From: Radiobacillus kanasensis
GTDB taxonomy: Bacteria; Bacillota; Bacilli; Bacillales; Amphibacillaceae
NCBI RefSeq assembly: GCF_021049245.1
Contig: NZ_CP088020.1
Location: forward strand, 3,602,001-3,666,000
DNA: 64,000 nt
Reading direction: 5' to 3'
Under the pieces are notes generated by a model. That model saw only the letters and a list, made by a program, of their open reading frames with translations. It did no database searches and was not told the DNA's origin. Made by a program: the position numbers and the translations under genes. This document shows, in pieces, positions 33,266 through 42,262 of this stretch; the first letter of the stretch is position 1; each line of letters opens with the position of its first letter.

Positions 33266-34600
33266 TTAAGCCTCTTGCTTTTGGAAAAATTGTGGTAAAT
33301 ATTCTTTATGAGCTTCTAGCATTTCATCTAAAATTTCCTTCGCAACTGTATCGGAAGGAACAAGTGGATTGATCGTCATTGCCAATAAGGCTTTATGATA
33401 ATCTCCTGTAACTGCAGCCTCTGCTGCCACACGTTCGAACGATTTGATCTGCTGTACGAGTCCACGAACGGCAACTGGCAAGTCTCCAACAGCAATCGGC
33501 TTTGGTCCTTCTTTCGTAATCACACAGTTTACTTCCACAGCTGAATCATGCGGAATACTCGCAATAGCACCATTATTGCGTGTATTAACAGGTTGAATAT
33601 CCTTTTTATCATTATAAATCGAATTAATTAAGTTACATGCTGCGTCACTGTAATAGGCTCCGCCTCTTTTCTCTAATTGAGGGGGTTTTATATCTAACGT
33701 TGGATTTTTATAAAGTTCAAACAACTCTGCTTCTAATCCTTGAACAACTTCGGCACGAGTCCCTTTTTCCTCTAACTCTTCTAGCTCTTGCTTCAGCATT
33801 TTACCTGTTTGGTAGTAGTAACGATGGTACGGACAAGGTAGAATGCGAAGTGCTTTAATAAAATCAGGCTCCCAGCCTAAGTCCACAATATTTTCCATAG
33901 TCATGGATGCCCCGCTAGAAAGGATATCAAGTACCTTTTCTGTTACTAGTTTACCATCCAAAAATACGTTTAGACCATATACCATATGATTTAACCCAGC
34001 AAAATCAATATGAACTCGCTCTGGTTCCACGTCTAGCATTTCAGCAACGCCCATCCGCATACCAACAGGTACGTTACATAGCCCAATCGTTTTTTTGATA
34101 TTACTGTAACGAAGAACTGCTTCTGTCACCATTCCAGCTGGATTAGAGAAGTTAATTAACCAAGCATCGGGGCATAGCTCCTCCATATCCTTACAAATAT
34201 CTAAAATAACAGGAATCGTTCTAAGCCCTTTAAACAAACCACCTGGGCCATTCGTTTCCTGTCCTATTACACCGTATTTTAACGGGATCCGCTCATCCTT
34301 TGCTCGTGCATCCAACAAACCTACTCGAAGTTGAGTTGTTACAAAATCGGCCCCTTGCAAAGCTTCTCTTCGGTCCAAAGATAAATGGATCTCCATTGGA
34401 ATACCAGCTTTTTGGACCATACGTTTAGCTAATGACCCAACAATCTCTAGCTTTTCCTTTCCTTGTGGGATATCTACTAGCCAAAGCTCCTTAATTGGAA
34501 GCTCGTCATATCTCTTAATAAACCCTTCTACAAGCTCTGGTGTATAACTTGATCCTCCACCAATCGTTACAACTTTAATACCACCCATTTCATCCACCAT
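33266..34600 (-). CDS. licH: GH4 6-phospho-beta-glucosidase
   Basis: 444 residues, NAD- and Mn-dependent family-4 glycosidase hydrolysing 6-phospho-beta-glucosides. Seen: the dinucleotide fold VVTIGGGSSYTPELVEGF, INFSNPAGMVTEAV, and the metal-binding cysteine in GLCNVPVGM near residue 175. The start could be MVDEMGG or MGG; GGATGG is upstream of both. Works on phosphorylated cellobiose or lichenan fragments from the PTS genes upstream. Confidence 0.93.
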   Translation of the reverse strand: MVDEMGGIKVVTIGGGSSYTPELVEGFIKRYDELPIKELWLVDIPQGKEKLEIVGSLAKRMVQKAGIPMEIHLSLDRREALQGADFVTTQLRVGLLDARAKDERIPLKYGVIGQETNGPGGLFKGLRTIPVILDICKDMEELCPDAWLINFSNPAGMVTEAVLRYSNIKKTIGLCNVPVGMRMGVAEMLDVEPERVHIDFAGLNHMVYGLNVFLDGKLVTEKVLDILSSGASMTMENIVDLGWEPDFIKALRILPCPYHRYYYQTGKMLKQELEELEEKGTRAEVVQGLEAELFELYKNPTLDIKPPQLEKRGGAYYSDAACNLINSIYNDKKDIQPVNTRNNGAIASIPHDSAVEVNCVITKEGPKPIAVGDLPVAVRGLVQQIKSFERVAAEAAVTGDYHKALLAMTINPLVPSDTVAKEILDEMLEAHKEYLPQFFQKQEA

Positions 34601-34709
34601 CCTTAAAAAATTAAGAAAGCCCTTACTTTCATTTTCAAAAGGGAATCAACCGGTTTCGCTCCGATTGAATTTCTACAAATCGCTTTTTCCATTTTATATA
34701 AGCAAAGGA

Positions 34710-34732
34710 AGGACGTAGTAATCCTACGTCCT
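34710..34732 (-). other. Stem-loop after the GH1 gene
   Basis: AGGACGTAG and CTACGTCCT are perfect arms with a 5-base loop just after the GH1 stop. The T run is weak, so it may be a partial terminator or an mRNA 3' stabiliser. Confidence 0.5.
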
Positions 34733-34738
34733 GAACCT

Positions 34739-36127
34739 TTAAAATCCGTTATTTTTAGATACCTCTTTAATCCAGTAGGCACTTTTCTTTGCTGTACGTT
34801 CTTTCGTTTCTACATTTACAGAGAAGAATCCGTAGCGATTCTTATAGGCATTCATCCAAGACCAGTTATCCATGAATGTCCATAAATGATAACCCTTAGC
34901 ATTACAGCCTTCTTCGATCGCCTTATGCAACCATTGAAGGTGGCCTTTTATAAAATCAATACGGTAATCATCTTCTATTCTACCATCTTTCAAGAAACGA
35001 CCCTCGTCTTGTACACCCATCCCGTTTTCTGAAATGAATGATTCGATGTTGCCGTAGTTTTCTTTCAGATTAATCATGATATCATAAATCCCTTTTTCGT
35101 AGATTTCCCATCCACGGTAAGGATTCATTTTTCTTCCCGGCATTTCATAATTATCAAAGAACCAATCTGGCATAAATGGTCCATATGGATTCGGTAAGCT
35201 TTCTTTTGCTTTCACACGACGGGGTTGGTAATAATTCACACCAAGAATATCAATCGTGTTTTCTTTGAATAACTCTTTATCTCCTTCTTCCACAGTTGGA
35301 AGGTGACCGTGCTCTTTTAGCACCTCGATTAATTCTTTAGGATATTCCCCTAGTACAGCTGGATCTAGGAAGCTACGATTGAAGAATAGATCTGCTAAGT
35401 TCGCTGCTTTTAAATCCGCTGGGTTCTGGCTTCTAGGATAAGAAGGGGTTAAGTTTAAAATAATCCCGATTTTCCCATCCTTAATGGAATGCGCACGGAA
35501 CGTTTTAATTGCTTTTGCATTTGCCACCATCGTGTTATAGGCAACTTGGAAAGCTTTCTTCGCATCCACGATGTTTGGATAGTGGAAGTCATACAAGTAT
35601 CCTCCCTCTACCGGAACGATTGGTTCGTTGAACGTAAACCACTTGGATACACGGTCCCCGAACAATTCAAATGCTTTGTTTGCGAAATCCACATATAAAT
35701 CAACTACTTTACGATTTTCCCAGCCGCCAATTTCCTGTAATTCTAACGGCATATCGAAGTGGAAAAGGTTCGCAAACGGCTCAATTCCCTGTTTCAATAG
35801 CTCATCGATTACGTTGTTGTAGAACGAAACTGCTTTCTCGTTAACCTCACCTTGTCCTCCTGGAATAAGGCGGGACCAAGAGATAGAGAAACGGAATGAG
35901 TTATGACCAATCTCTTTCATTCTGGCAATATCTTCTTTATATGTGTGATAGAAGTTCGATGTCGTTTGTGGACCTACTTCATCAAAAAAACGATTTGGTT
36001 CTTGTTCATACCAGTGATCCCAAATATTTAGTCCTTTTCCGTCCTCGTGAGCTGCTCCTTCAATTTGGGTTGCAGATGTTGCACTTCCCCACCAGAATCC
36101 TTTAGGAAACTTATAAGTGATAGACAT
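34739..36127 (-). CDS. GH1 (6-phospho-)beta-glucosidase
   Basis: 462 residues, family-1 glycosidase. The N-terminus FPKGFWWGSATSATQIEG is typical; the acid/base Glu is in WFTFNEPIV (near residue 165) and the nucleophile Glu in FISENGMG (near 366). The C-terminal DNWSWMNAYKNRYGF has Ser and Tyr where phospho-specific enzymes bind the 6-phosphate, although the Lys is one position off. With the PTS genes alongside, a 6-phospho-glucosidase is the better call. It begins 18 bases after licA. Confidence 0.88.
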   Translation of the reverse strand: MSITYKFPKGFWWGSATSATQIEGAAHEDGKGLNIWDHWYEQEPNRFFDEVGPQTTSNFYHTYKEDIARMKEIGHNSFRFSISWSRLIPGGQGEVNEKAVSFYNNVIDELLKQGIEPFANLFHFDMPLELQEIGGWENRKVVDLYVDFANKAFELFGDRVSKWFTFNEPIVPVEGGYLYDFHYPNIVDAKKAFQVAYNTMVANAKAIKTFRAHSIKDGKIGIILNLTPSYPRSQNPADLKAANLADLFFNRSFLDPAVLGEYPKELIEVLKEHGHLPTVEEGDKELFKENTIDILGVNYYQPRRVKAKESLPNPYGPFMPDWFFDNYEMPGRKMNPYRGWEIYEKGIYDIMINLKENYGNIESFISENGMGVQDEGRFLKDGRIEDDYRIDFIKGHLQWLHKAIEEGCNAKGYHLWTFMDNWSWMNAYKNRYGFFSVNVETKERTAKKSAYWIKEVSKNNGF

Positions 36128-36145
36128 GTTAGTAAAACCTCCTAC

Positions 36146-36451
36146 TTATTTGTTGCGATAAATTTCAATAATCTCTACAGCCAAATCTCTTACGGTCATA
36201 GCTGTCATAAGGTGATCTTGGGAATGAATCAAAATCACATTGATTTGATTCTGCTCTCCATTCGCTTCTTTATGAAGTAGTTTTGTTTGAAATTCATGAG
36301 ATTTTCCTAATTCTTCACTAGCTTCTTGAATTAATTCGTCTGCTCGTTCAAAGTTGCCTTCTTTTGCCTCTTGGATTGCTTCCATAGCAGAAGATTTTCC
36401 ATTACCTGCATAAAGAATGATTTGAAACGCTATTTCTGTAATAGAATCCAT
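36146..36451 (-). CDS. licA: PTS lactose/cellobiose-type EIIA
   Basis: 101-residue helical EIIA. It takes phosphate from HPr at the histidine of the conserved IHSQDHLMTAM motif near residue 76 and passes it to EIIB. Other landmarks are ILYAGNGKSSAMEAIQEAK and ADELIQEASEELGKSHEFQT. Separated from the EIIC gene by a 317-base gap holding an extragenic repeat. Confidence 0.93.
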   Translation of the reverse strand: MDSITEIAFQIILYAGNGKSSAMEAIQEAKEGNFERADELIQEASEELGKSHEFQTKLLHKEANGEQNQINVILIHSQDHLMTAMTVRDLAVEIIEIYRNK

Positions 36452-36768
36452 TTTTATTCACCCCTGCGCTTCTATTTATTTGTTATGGTTGTGTATGAAA
36501 AGTATTTATCTCCCACCATGGGCGGGAGATAAATATGTTTTTTTATATAGCTTTATAGATTTATAGCTTTTCTGAACTTGCTTTTATCGATACTTCAAGT
36601 TCCAGCAGTAGCCACGTCCAGCTCCAGTGCCCAGCAACTAGCGAGACTTCCCTCACCTCTGTACGATAAGTCAACATCGATTCGCATTCGCTCATCGTGT
36701 TTCCTTTATCTCCGACGGTTCAGTCCAGTCCGTACGTTGCTAACCGGGCACTTCCGCTTTAGTTCTTC
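36452..36768. other. Gap inside the lic operon: hairpin plus extragenic repeat
   Basis: No gene. It holds the stem 36504-36514/36524-36534 (ATTTATCTCCC/GGGAGATAAAT) just upstream of licA and the GC-richer structured element at 36616-36762. The stem may be a partial terminator or a processing site. Confidence 0.6.
36616..36762. repeat. Extragenic structured repeat (REP/bcr-like)
   Basis: It starts CGTCCAGCTCCAGTGCCCAG and ends near GGGCACTTCCGCTTT. AGTGCCC and GGGCACT, and GCAAC and GTTGC, are complementary near the two ends, giving a long imperfect hairpin. From memory, families beginning GTCCAGCTCCAGCGCC and ending GGGCGCTTGCGCTTT are dispersed in Bacillus and Geobacillus genomes. Base composition differs from the surrounding genes. 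Confidence 0.65.
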
Positions 36769-38091
36769 TTAACTAGCTTTTGTTTCGCTACCTTTGTTCT
36801 CGTTTTCGTAGTATTGCTTATCCATGATTTTAAGGAATGGCCACCAGATTACGAATACAATCACAATGTTAATGGCTTGCATTACAGCACCCATGATATT
36901 GTTTCCTGTAGCCAAGAATCCACTTAGCAATGCCGGCGTTGTCCACGGAACGATAATACCCGCTGGTCGCGGAACCATACCTGTTGACATTGCAATATAC
37001 GTAACAATTGCTACAACTACTGGTGCTAATAACCAAGGAATCAACACTAGTGGGTTCATGATAATTGGTAAACCAAAGATAATTGGTTCGTTAACGTTAA
37101 AGATACCCGCCGGAGCACCTAGTTTACCAAGTTCTTTCAATTGTCGACTTCGACCAATTAGGAAGATACCGATAATAACCGCTAATGTCATACCAGAACC
37201 ACCAATACCTACGATAAAGGTATCAATGAATTGCTTCGTTACAACGTTTGGAAGATCTGTTCCAGCTTGGAATGCAGCAAGGTTTTCATCATTCAAGGCA
37301 TACCAGATTGGATCAAATACAGAGTTGATAATGATTTGTCCGTGTAATCCGAAGAACCAGAATAATTGGATTAATAGTACCGCAATAATCGTTGCTGGTA
37401 ATCCACTACCAAGTTCTGTTAACGGAGCTTGGATTAATGTGTAAATAAAGTTTTGTACGGTATCATATTTTGTAAAGCTGAAAAGAATTCTAACCACTAA
37501 GAATACAGTAAGTGTCAAAGCAATTGGAATAAGTGCACTAAACGATCTAGCTACTGCATCAGGAACACCTGCAGGCATCTTAATAGTTAAGTTCTTTTGT
37601 GTAAAGAATCGATATAATTCTGCTGCAATAAATGCTGTAAAAATACCTAAGAACATACCTTGTGCACCTAGTACAGATGTTGGGATAACTCCACCCACAG
37701 CTTCTGTAGCTCCTTCAGATGTCACAAAATCAATCGTTTGTGGCGTAAGGATTAAGAATGATGCAACCGCAACAACCCCACCATAGATAGCCTCACCTTT
37801 GTAATGCTCGACCAACTTATACCCTATACCTATAATAACAAAGAGACCCATAATACTTAATGTTGCAGCAGATGCCGGTCCTAATGCAGCTTGATAAGCA
37901 GCATAAGCATCCTCGCTAATTGCTTTGTCTAAAAACGGCAAGTTAGCGATTACAACAAAGATAGAACCAAAGATGATTAATGGTAAGGCTACCATAAATC
38001 CGTTCCGTAATGCTGTTAAGTAACGGTTGTTGTTCAATTTATCCGCAACAGGTAACAGAACATTTTCCAATATTTCCATAAATCTGTTCAT
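36769..38091 (-). CDS. licC: PTS cellobiose/beta-glucoside EIIC
   Basis: 440-residue membrane permease of the Lac/Cel PTS family with about ten helices. Typical: MEILENVLLPVADKLNNNRYL, LRNGFMVALPLIIFGS, and FNVNEPIIFGLPIIMNP near residue 335, where the conserved Glu of the sugar site lies. Second gene after licB, 21 bases apart. Confidence 0.93.
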   Translation of the reverse strand: MNRFMEILENVLLPVADKLNNNRYLTALRNGFMVALPLIIFGSIFVVIANLPFLDKAISEDAYAAYQAALGPASAATLSIMGLFVIIGIGYKLVEHYKGEAIYGGVVAVASFLILTPQTIDFVTSEGATEAVGGVIPTSVLGAQGMFLGIFTAFIAAELYRFFTQKNLTIKMPAGVPDAVARSFSALIPIALTLTVFLVVRILFSFTKYDTVQNFIYTLIQAPLTELGSGLPATIIAVLLIQLFWFFGLHGQIIINSVFDPIWYALNDENLAAFQAGTDLPNVVTKQFIDTFIVGIGGSGMTLAVIIGIFLIGRSRQLKELGKLGAPAGIFNVNEPIIFGLPIIMNPLVLIPWLLAPVVVAIVTYIAMSTGMVPRPAGIIVPWTTPALLSGFLATGNNIMGAVMQAINIVIVFVIWWPFLKIMDKQYYENENKGSETKAS

Positions 38092-38112
38092 GGAACGTTT
38101 CCCCCTTTTTTC

Positions 38113-38421
38113 TTATTCGCCTATAAGTTCTAAGGCTTTATTTAGTACAGCCTCCCCATCAACACGACCGTAAGACATTGGATCAATGATATCGAGAGGA
38201 ATTCCTACTTCTTCTGCTGTTACAGCAAATTTCTTCTTCATAAATCTCATTTGAGGTCCAATGAGAAGAACATCTGCTCTTTCCATTTCGGATGGTGCTT
38301 TATCTTGAGCTACTGCCCAAATTTCTGCTTCTATTCCTTTTGCTTCAGCAGCTTCCTTCATTTTAGAAACTAGAAGACTTGTAGACATTCCTGCTGAACA
38401 AGCTAGTAATATACGTTTCAT
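38113..38421 (-). CDS. licB: PTS cellobiose/beta-glucoside EIIB
   Basis: 102-residue EIIB with the phospho-accepting cysteine in [18 protein letters not shown] near residue 8. First gene of the operon; AAGGAGGAAC precedes the ATG. Confidence 0.93.
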   Translation of the reverse strand: MKRILLACSAGMSTSLLVSKMKEAAEAKGIEAEIWAVAQDKAPSEMERADVLLIGPQMRFMKKKFAVTAEEVGIPLDIIDPMSYGRVDGEAVLNKALELIGE

Positions 38422-38476
38422 GTTGAGTTCCTCCTTGAAAATAAATACTTTTCTTGAAGCTAGTTTTATTGTAGTT

Positions 38477-38490
38477 TAAAAGCGTTTTCA
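38477..38490. promoter_or_regulatory. cre site in the lic promoter region
   Basis: TAAAAGCGTTTTCA matches the CcpA cre consensus TGNAANCGNWNNCW at all but one position. It lies 56-69 bases before licB and just upstream of a TACAAT -10 on the minus strand. Glucose repression is expected. Confidence 0.7.
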
Positions 38491-38505
38491 ACAACACACA
38501 TACTT

Positions 38506-38525
38506 TTTCCGTTGACTAACGGAAA
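38506..38525. promoter_or_regulatory. Dyad upstream of the lic promoter
   Basis: TTTCCGTTGACTAACGGAAA has 8-bp perfect arms about 20 bases upstream of the cre. It also directly follows the stop of the flavoprotein gene, so it is either a LicR-type operator or that gene's terminator. No T run follows. Confidence 0.45.
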
Positions 38526-38528
38526 TGG

Positions 38529-39425
38529 TTACTGAGTCGAAAGTAACGTTTTATGTATCCAAATAGCTGCTTGCATTCCATCTCCCATTGCTATGGTCAC
38601 TTGCTCGGAATGTGCCACTACATCTCCTGCTGCCCAAACATGTTCTACATTTGTCATTTTCTTTCGTTGATCTACGAGGATATGTTTGTTTTTGTATAGC
38701 TCTACTCCTAGGTCCTCTGCCAATTCTGAATTGACCTTATTACCCCCGAATGCAACAAATGCATGATTTGCTGAGATTACTCGGTTGTCCTCCAACATAA
38801 CCTTCTTTAATTGCGATCCCTCTGTTATAACTTTCCTAATGGGACTATTTACATATTCGATTTTCTTATTCTCTAGCTCTTCCTTAACCGATTCACTTAT
38901 AGGTTTTCTCTCATGATTAATGTAGGTTAAATCCTTTGAAAAATAATGTAGCGTGAGTGCCATATTTGCACCAACGTCCCCAGAACCTAATATTAATGCT
39001 TTCTTATCCTTGATTTCATAGCCATCGCAATCAGGACATACGTAAACACTGATTCCTAGACACGGCTTTATTTCGGATAGCAACGGAATTCTGTCCTTAA
39101 CACCTGTTGCGAAAAGGAGCCTTTTACCATGAACAAATTGTTGATTAGATAGCTTAAATTCAAAGCCTTCCTTCCGTTTGCTTACTTTCTCAACCTTTTC
39201 CTTTAAAAAGTGAACGCCTAGACTCTCTGCCTGCCTTCGACCTGTATTCCTCAACTCTTGTCCACTCACACCATTTGGAAAACCAAGCACGTTGTGATAG
39301 CATCTACAAAGATTAGAACGACCGTCACTTGAGTCAATCACAACCACTTTATGTTGGTACCTTCCTAGCTGAATAGCAGCCTGTAATCCTGCAATGCCTC
39401 CACCGACAATGACGCAATCAAACAT
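38529..39425 (-). CDS. Thioredoxin-reductase-like FAD/NAD(P) oxidoreductase
   Basis: About 298 residues from the ATG at 39425 (MFDCVIVGGG), preceded by AAGGGAG. The upstream 13 codons in the same frame lack a signal and are probably untranslated. FAD site DCVIVGGGIAGLQAAIQLG, redox site CPDCDG near residue 128, NAD site LILGSGDVGANM, and VWAAGDVVA near the end. It resembles TrxB but the surrounding residues differ, so its electron acceptor is unknown. Confidence 0.82.
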   Translation of the reverse strand: MFDCVIVGGGIAGLQAAIQLGRYQHKVVVIDSSDGRSNLCRCYHNVLGFPNGVSGQELRNTGRRQAESLGVHFLKEKVEKVSKRKEGFEFKLSNQQFVHGKRLLFATGVKDRIPLLSEIKPCLGISVYVCPDCDGYEIKDKKALILGSGDVGANMALTLHYFSKDLTYINHERKPISESVKEELENKKIEYVNSPIRKVITEGSQLKKVMLEDNRVISANHAFVAFGGNKVNSELAEDLGVELYKNKHILVDQRKKMTNVEHVWAAGDVVAHSEQVTIAMGDGMQAAIWIHKTLLSTQ

Positions 39426-39496
39426 TCTGAACATCTCCCTTCTTTTTCCGTCGTTATTGTTCACTTATTTAAATGTTCTATCCATGTAAAAGAAAT

Positions 39497-39523
39497 TAAA
39501 AAAGCCCCTCCGAAAAGGGACTT
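39497..39523 (-). terminator. Terminator of the AEC transporter gene
   Basis: Minus strand: AAAGTCCCTTTTCGGAGGGGCTTT then TTT, right after the AEC stop. Confidence 0.65.
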
Positions 39524-39525
39524 TG

Positions 39526-40419
39526 TCACATAATAATATAAAGAATAACAGGCAAGGTCACGATACTTAACAAAGTACTCGTCAAAGTACTACTCGAAAC
39601 AAAGGCTGGCTTCGTATTAAACTGTAGTGCGTACATGGTTGTATTCGCTGCTGTCGGCATTGCCGCCATCAAAATCAGAATATCTTTTATGAGTTCATCC
39701 ACAGGTAAAAAGAGGGTAAACCCATATGCAATGACTGGTGCAAGGACTAGTTTAATCATCAAAGCAAGAGAAAGCTTTACAGGTTCAATTTTATTCAGGG
39801 ATATGCTAGCCAGTTGCATCCCTAGCACAATCATAATGGTTGGAATCGTGGCACTGGCCACCATATCGACTGCAGTCATTAATTGATCTCCTATGGAAAT
39901 ATCAAATGCCTGAAATACGATTCCAAGAATAGCACCGTATATAATAGGAACTTTTACAACTTCTTTCAACGGGGATACGCTTCCTTTTCCACCTTTTGCC
40001 GCTATATAAATGCCAACCGTACACATAATCAGTTGTTGGAGAATCATTAGGATTACGGCATAATGCAATCCTTTCTCACCAAACACAAGCAAAACAAGCG
40101 GCACCCCGTAGTTTCCGTTGTTCATAAACGTAGAAGAGAGAATAAATCCACACGTATTTCTTACATCCCATTTCGCCACATAACCAATAATAATACTAAG
40201 AACAATTAAACTTAAACATAAAAGAAATAAAAACAAACCTAAATACGCATAGTCCATATTCAGATCATTTTGATAGAATGTCCGAAAAGATAGAAACGGA
40301 GACATCAGATACAAAGCCATCGTCGAAATCGGCTTAATCTCTATCTTCCAAACCTTTTTACCGATAAAACCAATCGCAAATATACCGAATATAGGAATTA
40401 AAACAGAAATAAAACCCAT
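39526..40419 (-). CDS. AEC-family transporter (auxin efflux carrier/malate permease-like)
   Basis: 297 residues with about ten helices. SVLIPIFGIFAIGFIGKKVWK start, SSTFMNNGNYGVPLVLLVFGE near residue 97, and MAAMPTAANTTMYALQF near 252 are AEC hallmarks. Bacillus members carry malate or amino-acid-like substrates; not resolved here. Confidence 0.88.
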   Translation of the reverse strand: MGFISVLIPIFGIFAIGFIGKKVWKIEIKPISTMALYLMSPFLSFRTFYQNDLNMDYAYLGLFLFLLCLSLIVLSIIIGYVAKWDVRNTCGFILSSTFMNNGNYGVPLVLLVFGEKGLHYAVILMILQQLIMCTVGIYIAAKGGKGSVSPLKEVVKVPIIYGAILGIVFQAFDISIGDQLMTAVDMVASATIPTIMIVLGMQLASISLNKIEPVKLSLALMIKLVLAPVIAYGFTLFLPVDELIKDILILMAAMPTAANTTMYALQFNTKPAFVSSSTLTSTLLSIVTLPVILYIIM

Positions 40420-40433
40420 CTTGTTGCCACCTT

Positions 40434-40883
40434 TTACTTGATAGATTGGGAGGGTTTCCTGAGCCTTCTTCTAATCAATTGATTAACAACCTCTGAAAAC
40501 ACAAGTCCTATTGCAATCGCTCCCGAAATAAGAAAAGCTTTTGCTGCTAATTGTAGTGCAGCGTTATAATCATTTTCCACAAAATTTCTCATCGCATCGT
40601 AGGCTAAGCCTCCCGGAACTAACGGAATAATGCCAGAAACATCAAAAATAATGATAGGAGTTTTAAATACCCGTGCGCAATGTTGACTAAGCACCCCTAC
40701 GAGAAAAGCAGCAGCTAGAGTTGCGGGAACCTCATCAACCTCCTGGTAAGCACTCAACCAGTAATACAAAATCCAGCCAAGCATGCCAATCCAGCCACAG
40801 TGCAGTAGTGACCGTCTAGGGGCATTAAAGAGGACCCCAAAACCGGCAGCAGCAATAAAACTCGTTATTAATTGAGCAAACAT
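40434..40883 (-). CDS. ThrE-type exporter, C-terminal half (YjjB-like)
   Basis: 149 residues with four or five helices and the ThrE_2/DUF3815 signature FDVSGIIPLVPGGLAYDAMRNFV. It acts with the neighbouring YjjP-like subunit as a split threonine/serine or small-acid exporter. 13 bases separate it from its partner. Confidence 0.88.
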   Translation of the reverse strand: MFAQLITSFIAAAGFGVLFNAPRRSLLHCGWIGMLGWILYYWLSAYQEVDEVPATLAAAFLVGVLSQHCARVFKTPIIIFDVSGIIPLVPGGLAYDAMRNFVENDYNAALQLAAKAFLISGAIAIGLVFSEVVNQLIRRRLRKPSQSIK

Positions 40884-40896
40884 TTAGGAATCCTCC

Positions 40897-41664
40897 CTAT
40901 AAGAATGATAAAACAACGGCAATACCTGCTCCGATCGCAAATGCCGTTAGAAACGCTTCTGCCCCTTTAGACAATCCTGCTACAAGATGCCCTACCATTA
41001 AGTCCCGTACCGCATTTGTAATTAATAGCCCGGGAACTAATGGCATGACAGAACCGATAATAATCTTATCAATTTCCACTCCCCACTGCAGCCAAACAAA
41101 GGTAATTGCTAAAATACCAATAAACATGGAAGCTAAAAACTCCGAGAAGAACCGTATCTCAATGAAACGATTAAAATAGTTCATCGCAAAAAAACCTACC
41201 CCTCCAGCAATAAGAGCAGGAATAAAATCATACCAGCTTCCATCAAACATAATGGTGAAACAGCCACTCACAAATGCTGCAACGATCACTTGTAACCATA
41301 GCGGATAGGCATAGGACGCTTTTTCAATTTGGTTAAGCTCTCTCCTAGCTGATTCCGCAGTAACCATTTTATCGGCGAGCTGACGAGAAACACTATTCAC
41401 TAAATCCACCTTATGTAAGTCCGTCGAACGTTCGGAAATTCTACTAAAGTAGGAATTGGAGGTAGGAGCTACTGAAAAAAGGATACCTGTTGGCGTTACA
41501 TAGCTTTGGGAATCTGTAATGCCCATTGCTTTAGCAATTCGTATCATCGTATCTTCTACCCGATGCGTTTCCGCCCCACTTTTTAGCATAATGCGACCGG
41601 CCAGCAAACAAATATCCACGATGTCTTTTTCACTGTATGTATCCATATCTACCACCTCACTCAC
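40897..41664 (-). CDS. ThrE-type exporter, N-terminal half (YjjP-like)
   Basis: 255 residues. Cytosolic DUF1212 start with MLKSGAETHRVEDTMIRIAKAMG, then five helices and GSVMPLVPGLLITNAVRDLMVGHLVAG near residue 205. Partner of the gene above; together they cover one full ThrE protein. Confidence 0.88.
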   Translation of the reverse strand: MSEVVDMDTYSEKDIVDICLLAGRIMLKSGAETHRVEDTMIRIAKAMGITDSQSYVTPTGILFSVAPTSNSYFSRISERSTDLHKVDLVNSVSRQLADKMVTAESARRELNQIEKASYAYPLWLQVIVAAFVSGCFTIMFDGSWYDFIPALIAGGVGFFAMNYFNRFIEIRFFSEFLASMFIGILAITFVWLQWGVEIDKIIIGSVMPLVPGLLITNAVRDLMVGHLVAGLSKGAEAFLTAFAIGAGIAVVLSFL

Positions 41665-41780
41665 GCACTCTTTTGAACTATTACTATAACATGGATTGGA
41701 TGTAAAAACCTAAATACATGGATTGGATTCCTTCTATATAAGGAATCCCTATAGATCTTGATATTAGCAAACAAACGCAA

Positions 41781-41808
41781 TCATCCCAAGAGTGAACTCT
41801 TGGGATGA
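41781..41808 (-). terminator. Stem-loop after hepT
   Basis: 13-bp perfect arms TCATCCCAAGAGT and ACTCTTGGGATGA. Lies between hepT and the exporter promoter. No long T run. Confidence 0.5.
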
Positions 41809-41851
41809 TCTAATGGTTTTAATATAATACTTACCGGTCTCTGATATCCAA

Positions 41852-42262
41852 TTATATTCCTTTTCTCAGTTCAGAAACAAAGTGTTGGAAATCACTTAAA
41901 CGCTCCTTAAGAATCGTTTCAAGTATGTCTATATTTAATCGTTGATAGTCATGAACAGCTATATTACGAAACCCAATCATAGATTTCATATTGTTCGCTA
42001 TTTGAAGAGACAATTGGCCATCTTTCACAAGGAAATCAAAGGATTCTCTCGAGGATTGTGGAATTCCCAAATCTTTTGACCGACAAAAGTGCATGGCTAA
42101 ATCAATGGCTGCCTCACAACAACGTTGTAGGTTTAAGATGATGGAATCTTGTTTGGTATAGTTTAATAAGTTGTCACTTTGCCCTTCATATTCTTCTTGT
42201 ATTCTTTTCAGACATCGTTCGATTATTTTCACTTTATTTATCCATATATCTTGATCAACCAT
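41852..42262 (-). CDS. hepT: HepT-type HEPN ribonuclease toxin
   Basis: 136 residues from the ATG at 42262, which has AAGGAGGATG upstream (the longer frame starting at 42292 is not needed). All-helical HEPN domain with the RX4HXY motif RNIAVHDY (Arg99, His104, Tyr106). In known MntA-HepT pairs the toxin cleaves RNA and the motif tyrosine is AMPylated by MntA. It overlaps the antitoxin gene by 8 bases. Confidence 0.88.
   Translation of the reverse strand: MVDQDIWINKVKIIERCLKRIQEEYEGQSDNLLNYTKQDSIILNLQRCCEAAIDLAMHFCRSKDLGIPQSSRESFDFLVKDGQLSLQIANNMKSMIGFRNIAVHDYQRLNIDILETILKERLSDFQHFVSELRKGI

Noticed and set aside
36824..37444. 206-codon plus-strand frame over licC
   Set aside because: It is the antisense shadow of a membrane-protein gene with strong family matches; no ribosome site.
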